64,000 nt of DNA from Lachnospiraceae bacterium (lineage in GTDB: Bacteria; Bacillota; Clostridia; Lachnospirales; Lachnospiraceae). Within the stretch, counting starts at the first letter, position 1, and the number at the start of each line of letters is the position of its first letter. The translations under genes and the position numbers were made by a program. Below the pieces are notes generated by a model, which searched no databases, was not told where the DNA came from, and saw nothing but the letters and a program-made list of their open reading frames with translations. Location: contig CABJBM010000010.1 in assembly GCA_902363835.1 (NCBI GenBank), positions 124,001-188,000 of the forward strand. The letters run 5' to 3'. Of this stretch, positions 51,910 through 60,434 are shown piece by piece.

Positions 51910-53555
51910 AGAAAGGCTGGAAGCCGGACTTCTGGTTCTGGGTGAAAGTGGCTGTGGTAGGCTTTATGCTGCTGTTTCTGATTTATCCTTTCTGCACCCT
52001 GATTACGCGAAGCTTCTTTTCCGGCAAGGTGGAAGGCTTTACCCTTGAGAACTACATCCGTTTCTTCTCAAAAAAATATTATTACTCCTCTCTTGGCCGA
52101 AGTCTGTTCGTCTCCATTATTACCACAGCAACGACTCTGGCCGTAGGGGTGCCAATGGCCTATCTGATGTCCAGATACAATGTTTTTGGAAAGCGTTTTA
52201 TCCATATATTCATCATTATGAGTCTTATGAGCCCGCCCTTTATCGGCGCTTACAGCTGGATCATGCTGTTTGGGCGCGCCGGTTTTGTGACCCGGTTTTT
52301 TGAAACCATAGGCATCCATCTTCCAGGCATTTACGGGAAGCTGGGCATTATTCTTGTTTTTACCTTTAAGCTGTTTCCCTATGTGTATTTATATACGTCG
52401 GGAGCAATGGGAAGCATTGACTCAAGCCTTGAGGAGGCGGCGGAGAATCTGGGAAGCAATAAGCTGCGAAGGCTTATGACCATCACCATACCGGTCATCC
52501 TGCCATCCATTGCTGCGGGAGCCATTATGGTATTTATGACCAGCCTTGCGGACTTTGGCACGCCAATGCTCATTGGAGAAGGTTATATGGTTCTTCCTGT
52601 GCTGGTATACAACGAATATATGAGCGAGATCGGCGGAAATGCCCATTTAGCCAGCGCCTTGTCCGTGATTGTGGTGCTGTGCTCAACAACAGTGCTTTTG
52701 GTGCAGAAATATTTTGTGACCAGAAAAAATTATGTTATGACAGCTATGAGGCCGCCGAAGGAAGAACAGCTTCACGGCGTGAAACGCTTCCTTGTAACAT
52801 TGCCGGTTTTACTGGTGACCTTTGTCGGCATCCTTCCCCAGATTGTGGTGGTTGTCAGCAGCTTTGTGAAAAGCGATTTTACAGGCTTTAAAAAAGGCTT
52901 CAGCCTGGAGAGTTATGTGACGATTTTTAACAGGCTGTGGACCAATATCCGGAATACGTTTGTGTTCTCTACCGCAGCCATTGTGTTTATTATCGTGCTG
53001 GGCATGCTGATTTCCTACATTGTGGTGCGCCAGAAAGGAATAGCAGGCCAGCTGATGGATCTTCTCATTATGTTCCCCTTTGTCATTCCCGGCGCAGTAC
53101 TAGGCATCAGCCTGATCGTGGCGTTTAATAAGCAGCCCATGATCCTTACAGGTACGGCTGTCATCATGATCATAGCCTTTGTAGTCAGAAAACTGCCCTA
53201 CACGGTGCGGTCAGGAAGCGCTTTCTTGCAGCAGATGGATCCCAGTGTGGAAGAGGCTTCCATCAGTCTTGGGGTGTCCCCCATGAAAACCTTTGTCAAA
53301 GTGACCGCAAGACTCATGGCCCCGGGCATCCTGTCAGGAGCAATATTAAGCTGGATCACCTGCATCAATGAGCTGTCCTCCAGCGTTATGCTTTACGGCG
53401 GCAAAACAAGCACCATATCCGTTGCCATTTATACGGAGGTGGTCCGAAACAGCTATGGAACCGCAGCAGCACTGGCCTCTATATTAACTGTCAGTACGGT
53501 AATATCCCTGCTTATTTTCTTAAAGGTAAGCAAGGGGAGAGTTTCGGTTGTATGA
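51903..53555 (+). CDS. ABC transporter permease, tandem fused (FbpB/AfuB class)
   Basis: 550 residues with about 12 membrane helices, made of two homologous permease halves, each with an EAA loop (EEAAENLGSNKLRRLMTITI near 175; EEASISLGVSPMKTFVKVTA near 460). Such duplicated permeases are typical of FbpB/AfuB transporters. The stop overlaps the frame into the next region; a strong hairpin follows within 30 bp. Confidence 0.9.
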   Translation: MVKKGWKPDFWFWVKVAVVGFMLLFLIYPFCTLITRSFFSGKVEGFTLENYIRFFSKKYYYSSLGRSLFVSIITTATTLAVGVPMAYLMSRYNVFGKRFIHIFIIMSLMSPPFIGAYSWIMLFGRAGFVTRFFETIGIHLPGIYGKLGIILVFTFKLFPYVYLYTSGAMGSIDSSLEEAAENLGSNKLRRLMTITIPVILPSIAAGAIMVFMTSLADFGTPMLIGEGYMVLPVLVYNEYMSEIGGNAHLASALSVIVVLCSTTVLLVQKYFVTRKNYVMTAMRPPKEEQLHGVKRFLVTLPVLLVTFVGILPQIVVVVSSFVKSDFTGFKKGFSLESYVTIFNRLWTNIRNTFVFSTAAIVFIIVLGMLISYIVVRQKGIAGQLMDLLIMFPFVIPGAVLGISLIVAFNKQPMILTGTAVIMIIAFVVRKLPYTVRSGSAFLQQMDPSVEEASISLGVSPMKTFVKVTARLMAPGILSGAILSWITCINELSSSVMLYGGKTSTISVAIYTEVVRNSYGTAAALASILTVSTVISLLIFLKVSKGRVSVV

Positions 53556-53580
53556 CATTCACGAAAGCGATGAGCAGTGC

Positions 53581-53645
53581 GAAAAAAGGCAGAAACAGAT
53601 TTTCGTTGTGCTCGCACATAAGAAAATCTGTTTCTGCCTTTTTTC
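53581..53645. terminator. 24-bp perfect-stem bidirectional terminator
   Basis: Bases 53581-53604 and 53622-53645 are exact complements around a 17-nt loop, with an A-run on the left and T6 on the right. Ends the ABC importer transcript. Confidence 0.85.
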
Positions 53646-53663
53646 ATAGGGCGAATGCCCGTG

Positions 53664-53692
53664 AGCTGGTAAAACCGCAGGTTTTACCAGCT
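53664..53692 (+). repeat. 13-bp inverted repeat upstream of the phosphohexomutase
   Basis: AGCTGGTAAAACC pairs with GGTTTTACCAGCT around GCA. No T-tract; may act as operator or mRNA hairpin. Confidence 0.4.
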
Positions 53693-53776
53693 GCACTGCG
53701 GACCCATACCACAACAATCCACCCAAAGTTTTCTCACGAAGACTTTGAGCATTTCAGAAAGGGAGGGATACAAAGG

Positions 53777-55225
53777 ATGGTAACATTTGGCACCGGCGGC
53801 TGGAGAGCCATTATCGGAGAAGAATTTACAAAAGAGAACATCCAAAAGCTGGCCCTTGCCGTCAGCCTTAAAATGAAAGCAGAAAATGTGCAAGGAGAAG
53901 GAATCACCATAGGATATGACAGGCGCTTCCTGTCCAAAGAGGCAGTCATATGGGCCTGCCAAATATTTGGAGATCAAGGAATCAAAGTATTTTTTATAAA
54001 CCGCAGCTCCCCCACACCTCTTATCATGTTTTACGTGATGAAGCACCGGTTAAATTACGGCATGATGGTAACCGCCAGCCACAACCCGGCCATTTATAAC
54101 GGAATCAAGGTATTTACTTACGGAGGGCGTGATGCAGATGAGAGCCAGACAGGAGATATTGAAAAACATCTTCTGACAGCAGAGAGAATATACCAGCCAA
54201 ACCATGAGGAATCCGGACAAATGCCGCCCCCTTCCTATCTTGAGCTTGTGAAAAAAGGAATCGTAAAAGAAATCAACCCGTTAAATGAATATCTGGACAA
54301 TATCATATCAGTCATTGACATGGATGCCATACGTTCCCGTGATTTCCGGGTTGCAATAGACCCCATGTACGGAGTGAGCCTCACAGCCTTAAGCACCATC
54401 CTTTCCGTTGCCAGGTGTACCATTGAAACCATTAATGACCAGCATGACACCTTGTTTGGCGGGAAAATGCCTGCGCCTACGGAGCAGACCCTGCGCAGCT
54501 TACAGAATTACGTGCTGGACAGGTACTGTGATATCGGGATCGCCACGGATGGAGATGCGGACAGGCTGGGGGTCATTGACAATCAGGGCCGTTACCTCCA
54601 TGCCAACAACATTCTGGTAATGCTGTATTATTACCTCCTGAAATACAAAGGCTGGAGAGGGCCTGCGGTTCGAAGCCTTTCCACCACCCATGTGCTGGAC
54701 CGTGTGGCAGAAAGCTTTGGACAGACATGTTACGAGGTTCCCGTTGGGTTTAAGTTTGTATCGGCAAAGATGCAGGAAACAGGTGCCATCATCGGCGGAG
54801 AATCCTCCGGCGGCCTGACGGTTAAGGGACATATTCATGGCAAGGATGGAATCTATGCCGCCTCCCTTCTCATAGAAATGATGGCCGTATCAGGAAAAAA
54901 GCTGTCTGAGATCGCAGCCGACATCCGCAGAGAATACGGGGCAACCCATATGACGGAACGGGATTACCGTTTTACAGCCGGGGAAAAGGAGAGAATCAGC
55001 CGGATTCTTATGATTGACCGGAAACTGCCCCAAATGCCTTTTGAGATTCATAAAATCTCTTATGTAGATGGCTGTAAGGTTTACTTTAAAAACGGCGGCT
55101 GGGTGATCGCAAGATTCTCCGGCACAGAGCCGCTATTGCGGATCTTCTGTGAAATGGGAGCAGAAGCGGACTCTGTAAGTGTGTGCAGCTTATTTGAAGA
55201 ATATCTCGGGCTGCAGGAAGGATAA
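53777..55225 (+). CDS. Phosphohexomutase (phosphoglucomutase/phosphomannomutase family)
   Basis: 482 residues from ATG 53777, which gives the usual family start (MVTFGTGGWRAIIGEEFT); the frame is open back to 53552 through two hairpins, which is not credible coding. Active-site Ser in MVTASHNPAIYNGIK (near 99), metal loop DGDADRLGV (near 258), sugar-specificity loop GGESSGG, and phosphate-binding RFSGTEPLLRI near the C-terminus. It interconverts hexose 1- and 6-phosphates. Its place after a candidate sugar-phosphate importer suggests it processes the imported substrate. Confidence 0.9.
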   Translation: MVTFGTGGWRAIIGEEFTKENIQKLALAVSLKMKAENVQGEGITIGYDRRFLSKEAVIWACQIFGDQGIKVFFINRSSPTPLIMFYVMKHRLNYGMMVTASHNPAIYNGIKVFTYGGRDADESQTGDIEKHLLTAERIYQPNHEESGQMPPPSYLELVKKGIVKEINPLNEYLDNIISVIDMDAIRSRDFRVAIDPMYGVSLTALSTILSVARCTIETINDQHDTLFGGKMPAPTEQTLRSLQNYVLDRYCDIGIATDGDADRLGVIDNQGRYLHANNILVMLYYYLLKYKGWRGPAVRSLSTTHVLDRVAESFGQTCYEVPVGFKFVSAKMQETGAIIGGESSGGLTVKGHIHGKDGIYAASLLIEMMAVSGKKLSEIAADIRREYGATHMTERDYRFTAGEKERISRILMIDRKLPQMPFEIHKISYVDGCKVYFKNGGWVIARFSGTEPLLRIFCEMGAEADSVSVCSLFEEYLGLQEG

Positions 55226-55235
55226 GAAAATAAAA

Positions 55236-55271
55236 GGCTGCTGCAAAAGAAATCACGATTTTGCAGCAGCC
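55236..55271 (-). terminator. Terminator of the PP2C-like gene
   Basis: GGCTGCTGCAAAA pairs with TTTTGCAGCAGCC; on the minus strand it is followed by TTTTATTTTC. It may also stop the convergent phosphohexomutase transcript. Confidence 0.75.
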
Positions 55272-55285
55272 CGTCTCTGCTTTCC

Positions 55286-56131
55286 TCATAAAGTATCAAA
55301 ACGGATATAGGTGCGGTCGTCAAAGCTGTCATTTCCCTTGACCAGCCCTTTTGTACCCTTATTCTCCCGAAAACACAGAGGGTCTTTTTCTATAAGCTCC
55401 TTAAGGGCTGCCTCACTTTCTTCCAGAGTCTCCCTAAGAACAGGATAACCGTCACTTGCCAGAACCAACCGGGAGCAGGGAGGAATAGGATAGATGACCA
55501 CATGATCCGGGTGAATAAGAAAACCATTCAATACATCATATCCATAAGCAGAGTTTTCATTGGCGAATACCAGCTGACGGCGCAGGAGGGGAAGGATATA
55601 TTCCCGTCCGGTATCACGATCAGAAAGAGACGCTTCTGTCCGGCCTGAAAGCAGCTCCGTCTGAATGTAAAAGCTTCTGACCTCTGACAGCAGGCTGTCA
55701 ATGGTCTTGCCATGGTGGTGGAGGACGCCGTTAATGAGACACTGGCAGTCGCCAAAGGCCCATACCTCCCTGCGGCAGAGACTGTACAGGATAATAACTG
55801 CCTGCAGCCGTTCTTCAGCCTTTTCCTTCAGCATGGAGCGGCGTCCTTTGCAGGAAAGGGCCAGAGCATTGTTTAAATAATCCATGGCACCCGCCCCGTC
55901 AATGTCAGAAGGCATAGACTTTAAGGCGTCCAGGAGCACCTCTTTTGCATAGCATCCGCTGGTCATGCTTCCAAAGCCTTCCCCCGGGTTTTCCGGCCAG
56001 GTAAGGACTCCCTTACTTGTAACTCCGTCGATCACGGCAATAAAATTCTCATTTACAAACAACCCATCCTCGCACAGGCTGCTTCCAATATGTTTTGGGA
56101 GAATGGATTGTTCTATGATATGTACGGCCAT
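55286..56131 (-). CDS. PP2C-like phosphatase domain protein
   Basis: 281 residues. ATG 56131 has AGGAGG 8 bp upstream; an in-frame GTG at 56140 abuts that site. FIAVIDGVTSKG near residue 30 resembles the PP2C metal-binding VxDGxGG motif, VWAFGDCQCLINGVLHHHGK resembles the conserved GDS strand, and LVLASDGYP the third metal Asp; DDRTYIRF near the end fits the D-D/N motif. Likely a Ser/Thr phosphatase-like protein; the glycine pattern is not classical, so activity is uncertain. It is inserted in reverse between the phosphohexomutase and the sensor trio. Confidence 0.65.
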   Translation of the reverse strand: MAVHIIEQSILPKHIGSSLCEDGLFVNENFIAVIDGVTSKGVLTWPENPGEGFGSMTSGCYAKEVLLDALKSMPSDIDGAGAMDYLNNALALSCKGRRSMLKEKAEERLQAVIILYSLCRREVWAFGDCQCLINGVLHHHGKTIDSLLSEVRSFYIQTELLSGRTEASLSDRDTGREYILPLLRRQLVFANENSAYGYDVLNGFLIHPDHVVIYPIPPCSRLVLASDGYPVLRETLEESEAALKELIEKDPLCFRENKGTKGLVKGNDSFDDRTYIRFDTL

Positions 56132-56264
56132 GGCAGGCACCTCCTATTGTCTATTAGGTAAAGTTTACCATAAATCAGGTCCTGTGCCCATGGCAAAATA
56201 AGCATATTTTTGATATAATGGATAAAGCGAAGTCATTTTACGGACAGGAGAGGGGGAGGTATCT

Positions 56265-57329
56265 ATGAGGTGTTCTAAGGGCACCAGGGGAAAATGGCCG
56301 GCGGTCTTTTGTCTGTCTCTTATTTGCTGCTGCCTGCTGTCTTCCTGCCGGCAGGAAACGGGCGGAACACCCATGCTTTCCCAGGCTGATCTGGTGGTTT
56401 ACACGGTCCAGGAGGAAGGGATCTATAAGCCTGTTGTCAAGGAGTTTGAGGAGCGCACAGGCTTAAGCGTAAAGGTGGAATCCGGGTCTTCGGAGGAGCT
56501 TTTAATAAATTTAGAGAACAGCAGTGACCAATACGGCGATGCAAGGGAAACATGGGATGTGATATTTGGGGTGGGAATTGAGACTCTGGAAGAGAAAAAG
56601 GAATACTGGCAGGCTTATGAAAGTCCTGAAATCCCATCCATAGCCGGGGCGTTCCGGTGCAAGGACCATAAGTGGACCAGCTTTTCCGCCTGCCCTTTGG
56701 TCATCATGTACAACACCAATGTGGTGACATACCGGGAGGTGCCCGGGAGCTGGACCAGTTTGTTGGAGCCAAGATGGAAAGGCCGGGTAGCTTTTATGGA
56801 TCCCGGTAAGTCGGATATCTATTCCTCGGCTCTGGCTACGGCTGTTTATGGGTACAGGGGAGAAGGAGACTATATGGAGCAGCTGGCAGAAAACCTGGAA
56901 TACGGGGGACTTTCCAGCTTAACAGAGGTGAATTCCGGCATTTTGGATGGCAGGTATTCCCTTGGGGTCACCATAGAGGGGGCAGCCCAGGCCCTGAGGT
57001 CCGGAGGCGCTGATGTGGATTACATTTACCCAAAAGAAGGGACCACAGTGCTGCCGGATGGGACGGCCATTGTAAACGGCTGTCCCCACCCGGAGGCTGC
57101 CAGGCTTTTTTTGGATTTCACGGTCAGCAAGGATGTCCAGAGGATCCTTGTTTCGGATTTAAACAGGCGCTCCGTGCGGCTGGATGTACCTCCTCTTCCA
57201 GGCCTTTCCCCTGTGAGCAAGCTTCCCGTCATTCATATGGATTTAAAGGAGCTGTCCAGGAAAAAAGAGGAAATTTTAGAACAATGGAATGAGATCCTGT
57301 CCCTGCATAAAAGGAGGGCCGGAGGATGA
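56265..57329 (+). CDS. Extracellular binding lipoprotein of a three-component sensor (HptA-like)
   Basis: 354 residues. Lipoprotein signal with lipobox LLSSCRQ. The binding domain (ADLVVYTVQEEGIYKPVVKE, GVTIEGAAQALRSGG, FLDFTVSKDVQRIL) is the same FbpA/AfuA class as the transporter's binding protein at 49593-50711. The gene overlaps a histidine kinase gene, which argues that it senses rather than transports. S. aureus HptA, which signals hexose phosphates through HptS/HptR, has this arrangement. A plus-strand promoter was not resolved. Confidence 0.85.
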   Translation: MRCSKGTRGKWPAVFCLSLICCCLLSSCRQETGGTPMLSQADLVVYTVQEEGIYKPVVKEFEERTGLSVKVESGSSEELLINLENSSDQYGDARETWDVIFGVGIETLEEKKEYWQAYESPEIPSIAGAFRCKDHKWTSFSACPLVIMYNTNVVTYREVPGSWTSLLEPRWKGRVAFMDPGKSDIYSSALATAVYGYRGEGDYMEQLAENLEYGGLSSLTEVNSGILDGRYSLGVTIEGAAQALRSGGADVDYIYPKEGTTVLPDGTAIVNGCPHPEAARLFLDFTVSKDVQRILVSDLNRRSVRLDVPPLPGLSPVSKLPVIHMDLKELSRKKEEILEQWNEILSLHKRRAGG

Positions 57330-59044
57330 GGTGGTACGGTCGGTTTTCTTTTAAAACACGGGTGTTTTTGGGATGCCTGCTGGTGGCAATGGTGCCTCTT
57401 ACCTTTTCAAGCGTGGTGGTGACCAGGCTTTTTACCGCTTCCATTAACCGGCAGCTGGCAGCAGAAGGAAACAGGCAGATGGAGGAAGTAAGCGCAAAGC
57501 TGACCCAGCTGTTTGAAAACTGTGAGAAGGCCTGTGAGGCTTTTACAGCAGACGGTACGGCAGCCAGGGTAATGATTGATAAAGATGCCATTGAGATGCA
57601 AAAGGATTTGTACCTGTCCTTATATCAGGCAGTTCAGGAAATATACAGCAGCGCCCAGTTCAGTATTTATGATTCCGGAGGAAAGCTCCGTTTTACTACG
57701 GATACCGGTTCCAAAAACAGCTCGCTCCCTGTTAATTGGGGGCTTTTAAGAAAGGTCCGTGAGGGGAAGGGGATCACCTATTACAGGACTGATCCCTATC
57801 TTCCGGGAACAGATAAAAATATCCTGATGCAGGGAGCCTATTCCCTGGAAAATTCCCATGGAGCCAGAACTGGATATGTTGTTCTGGATTTTTCCCGGGA
57901 GAATTTTGACAATCTGTTAAATGGTTTCTATTCCTCTGGGGATACGTTTTTGTTGCTGGATTCCCACCAGAGGCCCATTTACTGCTCAAGGCCGGAGTAT
58001 GGGGAAGATGAGATCAATGACATCATCCTTCATGGAATATCAGGACAGGAGGGGGAAAAAGGGAGGGGAGTGTATACCAGATATTTATGGACAAGGGAAC
58101 CCACCCATGGAATCCATATTATTTTAAGGCGTTCCGCACCCATCAGTGCCGGGGCCATCCGCACCATGGGAACCGTAAGCATTCTTTTATCAGCTCTGGG
58201 CCTGATCCTCTGCCTGATGATTTCCGGTGCTCTCTCCAGAGGCATTGCCCAGCCGGTGAGCCAGCTGGATAAGGCTATGGCAAAGGTGAAAAAGGGGGAT
58301 TTATCCATCCGCATCCATACAAACCGGCAGGATGAGCTGGGAAGGCTGACGGAAAGCTTTAACCAGATGACAGGTGACTTGCAAAAATACTTGGAGGACA
58401 CGGTTCAAAAGCAGAAGGATCTAAATAAGACCACCATTAAACTGTATCAGACCCAGCTAAACCCTCATTTTCTCTATAATACCCTGGATACCATTAAATG
58501 GAATGCCAGGATCAACCAGATTCCGGAAATCGCCATATTGGCGGAGAATTTAGCGGTGATCCTGCGCAGAAGCATTTCCAGCCGCCCTTTCATCACCTTA
58601 AGGGAGGAGCTGGAAACCATTGAAAGCTACATACAGATCCAAAAAATCCGTTTTACAGGACGTTTCCTCTATGAAACGGAGATACCGGACCAGCTGGAGG
58701 ACTGCATGGTGCCCAGAATGTTTTTGCAGCCATTGGTGGAAAACGCCATTATCCATGGTCTGGATGGGTGTGAGAATGGATATATCTGCATTTTTGCAGA
58801 TGGGAAGGATGGAGTGTTAAGCATTTCCATCACAGATGACGGGTGCGGGATGGACAGGGAAATGGTGGACTGGATCAACAGTGACAATCCTTTAAAAAGG
58901 GATGGGCACCTGGGTCTTTACAATGTGATCCGTATACTGAAAATTTATTATGGGCAGGAATACGGGATCAGGGCGGAAGTAACAAAGGAAGGAACCACCA
59001 TTGCCATAAGGCTGCCGGTCCAGAGGGAGGTGACTGATGTATAA
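57326..59044 (+). CDS. Sensor histidine kinase, YesM/HptS type
   Basis: 572 residues. N-terminal membrane helix (about 14-32), extracellular sensor (35-280), second helix (about 282-302), HAMP (303-355), His_kinase domain with NPHFLYNTLD (His near 381), and ATPase domain with PLVENAIIHGLD and DDGCGMD. It should autophosphorylate in response to the binding lipoprotein encoded upstream and pass phosphate to the AraC-type regulator. Starts within the previous gene and overlaps the next, so the three are tightly coupled. Confidence 0.92.
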   Translation: MRWYGRFSFKTRVFLGCLLVAMVPLTFSSVVVTRLFTASINRQLAAEGNRQMEEVSAKLTQLFENCEKACEAFTADGTAARVMIDKDAIEMQKDLYLSLYQAVQEIYSSAQFSIYDSGGKLRFTTDTGSKNSSLPVNWGLLRKVREGKGITYYRTDPYLPGTDKNILMQGAYSLENSHGARTGYVVLDFSRENFDNLLNGFYSSGDTFLLLDSHQRPIYCSRPEYGEDEINDIILHGISGQEGEKGRGVYTRYLWTREPTHGIHIILRRSAPISAGAIRTMGTVSILLSALGLILCLMISGALSRGIAQPVSQLDKAMAKVKKGDLSIRIHTNRQDELGRLTESFNQMTGDLQKYLEDTVQKQKDLNKTTIKLYQTQLNPHFLYNTLDTIKWNARINQIPEIAILAENLAVILRRSISSRPFITLREELETIESYIQIQKIRFTGRFLYETEIPDQLEDCMVPRMFLQPLVENAIIHGLDGCENGYICIFADGKDGVLSISITDDGCGMDREMVDWINSDNPLKRDGHLGLYNVIRILKIYYGQEYGIRAEVTKEGTTIAIRLPVQREVTDV

Positions 59045-59801
59045 AGTCATAGTTGTGGAAGATGAGACAATGGTCCGCCGGGGAATCATTTTGACCATTA
59101 ACTGGGCGGCTCTGGACTGTGTCATAGCGGGGGAGGCCGCCAACGGGGAGGAAGGGGCCAGTCTGGCAGAACGGCTTTCCCCGGACATTATTGTGACGGA
59201 TGTGAAGATGCCCCGCATGGATGGAGTGGAGATGATCTCCAAGCTGCGGGCCAAAGGCTGCGCAGCCAGGTTTATCATTCTGACTGCTTACGGGGATTTT
59301 AAGTACGCGCAGAGCGCACTGCGCTTAGGGGTCAGTGATTATCTCCTAAAGCCCTTAAAAGATGGGGACCTGGAACAGGCCATCCTTCATATCAGGAGCC
59401 AAATGGAACAGGGTACAAAAAAGGAGGAAGGTGAGTTTGCGGCGCCGGTGCTCCGGTTTAATGCGGATAAGAAATCCAAAAACAAATATGTGGCTGAGGC
59501 CATCCGGTACATCCGGAAGCATTATCAGGAGAACATCACCATCAGTACTGTGGCGGAATATCTGGAAATCAGCGAGGGCTATTTAAGCCGTGTGCTAAAA
59601 AAGGAGACGGATTATACATTTACCAGTTATCTCACCTTTTACCGGATGCAGGTAGCCATGACCCTGCTAAAGGACTGCCGGGTCAAGGTGTATGAGGTGG
59701 CGGACCAGGTAGGGTATTCGGACACTGCCTATTTCAGTGCACAGTTTAAAAAGCTTTTGGGAGTGTCGCCCTCCGAATATCAGGAAAGATGCGGGAAATG
59801 A
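59037..59801 (+). CDS. Response regulator with AraC-type DNA-binding domain (YesN/HptR type)
   Basis: 254 residues. Receiver domain (1-120) with phospho-acceptor Asp55 in IIVTDVKMPRMDG, acidic pair EDE (8-10) and YLLKPL. C-terminal AraC helix-turn-helix pair (155-250: ISTVAEYLEISEGYLSRVLK, VYEVADQVGYSDTAYFSAQF). Probably activates the ABC importer operon at 49.6 kb and possibly the phosphohexomutase. Confidence 0.93.
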   Translation: MYKVIVVEDETMVRRGIILTINWAALDCVIAGEAANGEEGASLAERLSPDIIVTDVKMPRMDGVEMISKLRAKGCAARFIILTAYGDFKYAQSALRLGVSDYLLKPLKDGDLEQAILHIRSQMEQGTKKEEGEFAAPVLRFNADKKSKNKYVAEAIRYIRKHYQENITISTVAEYLEISEGYLSRVLKKETDYTFTSYLTFYRMQVAMTLLKDCRVKVYEVADQVGYSDTAYFSAQFKKLLGVSPSEYQERCGK

Positions 59802-59838
59802 GAAGGGCTTTATAAACGGTTTTGACTTTTTCCTTCTA

Positions 59839-59867
59839 TTGTAAATCATTGGAAAATATGGTATACT
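59839..59867 (+). promoter_or_regulatory. Promoter of desulfoferrodoxin gene
   Basis: TTGTAA, 17 bp and TATACT, about 50 bp upstream of the start codon. Confidence 0.6.
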
Positions 59868-59869
59868 GA

Positions 59870-59884
59870 TATTGAAATTCAATA
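59870..59884 (+). promoter_or_regulatory. 7-1-7 palindrome at the desulfoferrodoxin start site (Fur/PerR-like)
   Basis: TATTGAA-A-TTCAATA has the 7-1-7 form of Fur-family boxes and sits on the predicted transcription start, suiting repression. Desulfoferrodoxin is a PerR target in some Clostridia. Confidence 0.45.
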
Positions 59885-59917
59885 AGGATTCCAAGGAAGA
59901 AGAAGGAGGTTATTGCT

Positions 59918-60292
59918 ATGAAATTTTTAAAGTGTAACCGTTGTGGTAATATTGTGGCGGTTGTAGAAGAAAAGGGCGGTACAATTACATGCTGCGGAGA
60001 AAATATGCATGAGTTGGTAGCCAATACAACAGATGCTGCAACTGAGAAGCACGTTCCTGTTATTGAGATTGATGGACAGTATGTGAAAGTTACGGTTGGT
60101 TCCGTTGAGCATCCAATGCTTCCTGAACATTACATAGGCTGGATCGCATTAGAGACCGAGCAGGGCAATCAGAGAAAGGTATTGAACCCGGGAGATAAGC
60201 CGGTGGCTGAATTTATGCTTTGCGACGGGGATGAAGTAATTGCCGCATACGAATACTGCAACCTTCATGGATTATGGAAAGCGGATAAATAA
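59918..60292 (+). CDS. dfx: Desulfoferrodoxin (superoxide reductase, class I)
   Basis: 124 residues. N-terminal rubredoxin-like centre with Cys6, Cys9, Cys25 and Cys26; C-terminal Fe(His)4Cys centre with EKHVP (His45), His65, His71, Cys114 and His117 (YCNLHGLW). All ligands expected of a two-centre superoxide reductase are present. It reduces superoxide to hydrogen peroxide in the cytosol of anaerobes. Single gene with its own promoter, a Fur/PerR-like palindrome and an intrinsic terminator. Confidence 0.95.
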   Translation: MKFLKCNRCGNIVAVVEEKGGTITCCGENMHELVANTTDAATEKHVPVIEIDGQYVKVTVGSVEHPMLPEHYIGWIALETEQGNQRKVLNPGDKPVAEFMLCDGDEVIAAYEYCNLHGLWKADK

Positions 60293-60305
60293 GAAAAAGG
60301 AAAAA

Positions 60306-60336
60306 GCTCACGGGCCTTAAGGTCTGTGAGTTTTTT
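60306..60336 (+). terminator. Intrinsic terminator of dfx
   Basis: CTCACGGGCC pairs with GGTCTGTGAG (G-T pairs included), followed by TTTTTTA. Confidence 0.8.
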
Positions 60337-60365
60337 ATTAAGGGAATCTTTGGCAATATCAATTC

Positions 60366-60394
60366 TTGACTTCTTCTCTGATTTGCTCTAGTAT
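60366..60394 (+). promoter_or_regulatory. Promoter of the DUF4317 gene
   Basis: TTGACT, 17 bp and TAGTAT, about 40 bp upstream of the ATG at 60435. A coding frame opening at 60366 would begin inside this promoter, supporting the later start. Confidence 0.55.
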
Positions 60395-60434
60395 TATTTT
60401 GCAGCTTTACTTTAGAATAGGAGAAGACCGTAGA

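Noticed and set aside
49593..53555. Firm annotation as ferric iron importer
   Set aside because: The class is mixed in substrate, the Tyr pair expected of ferric-binding proteins is not visible, and the context favours sugar phosphates; left as an inference.
53552..53776. Upstream extension of the phosphohexomutase frame
   Set aside because: The extension runs through a 24-bp terminator stem and a second hairpin; ATG 53777 yields the usual family start.
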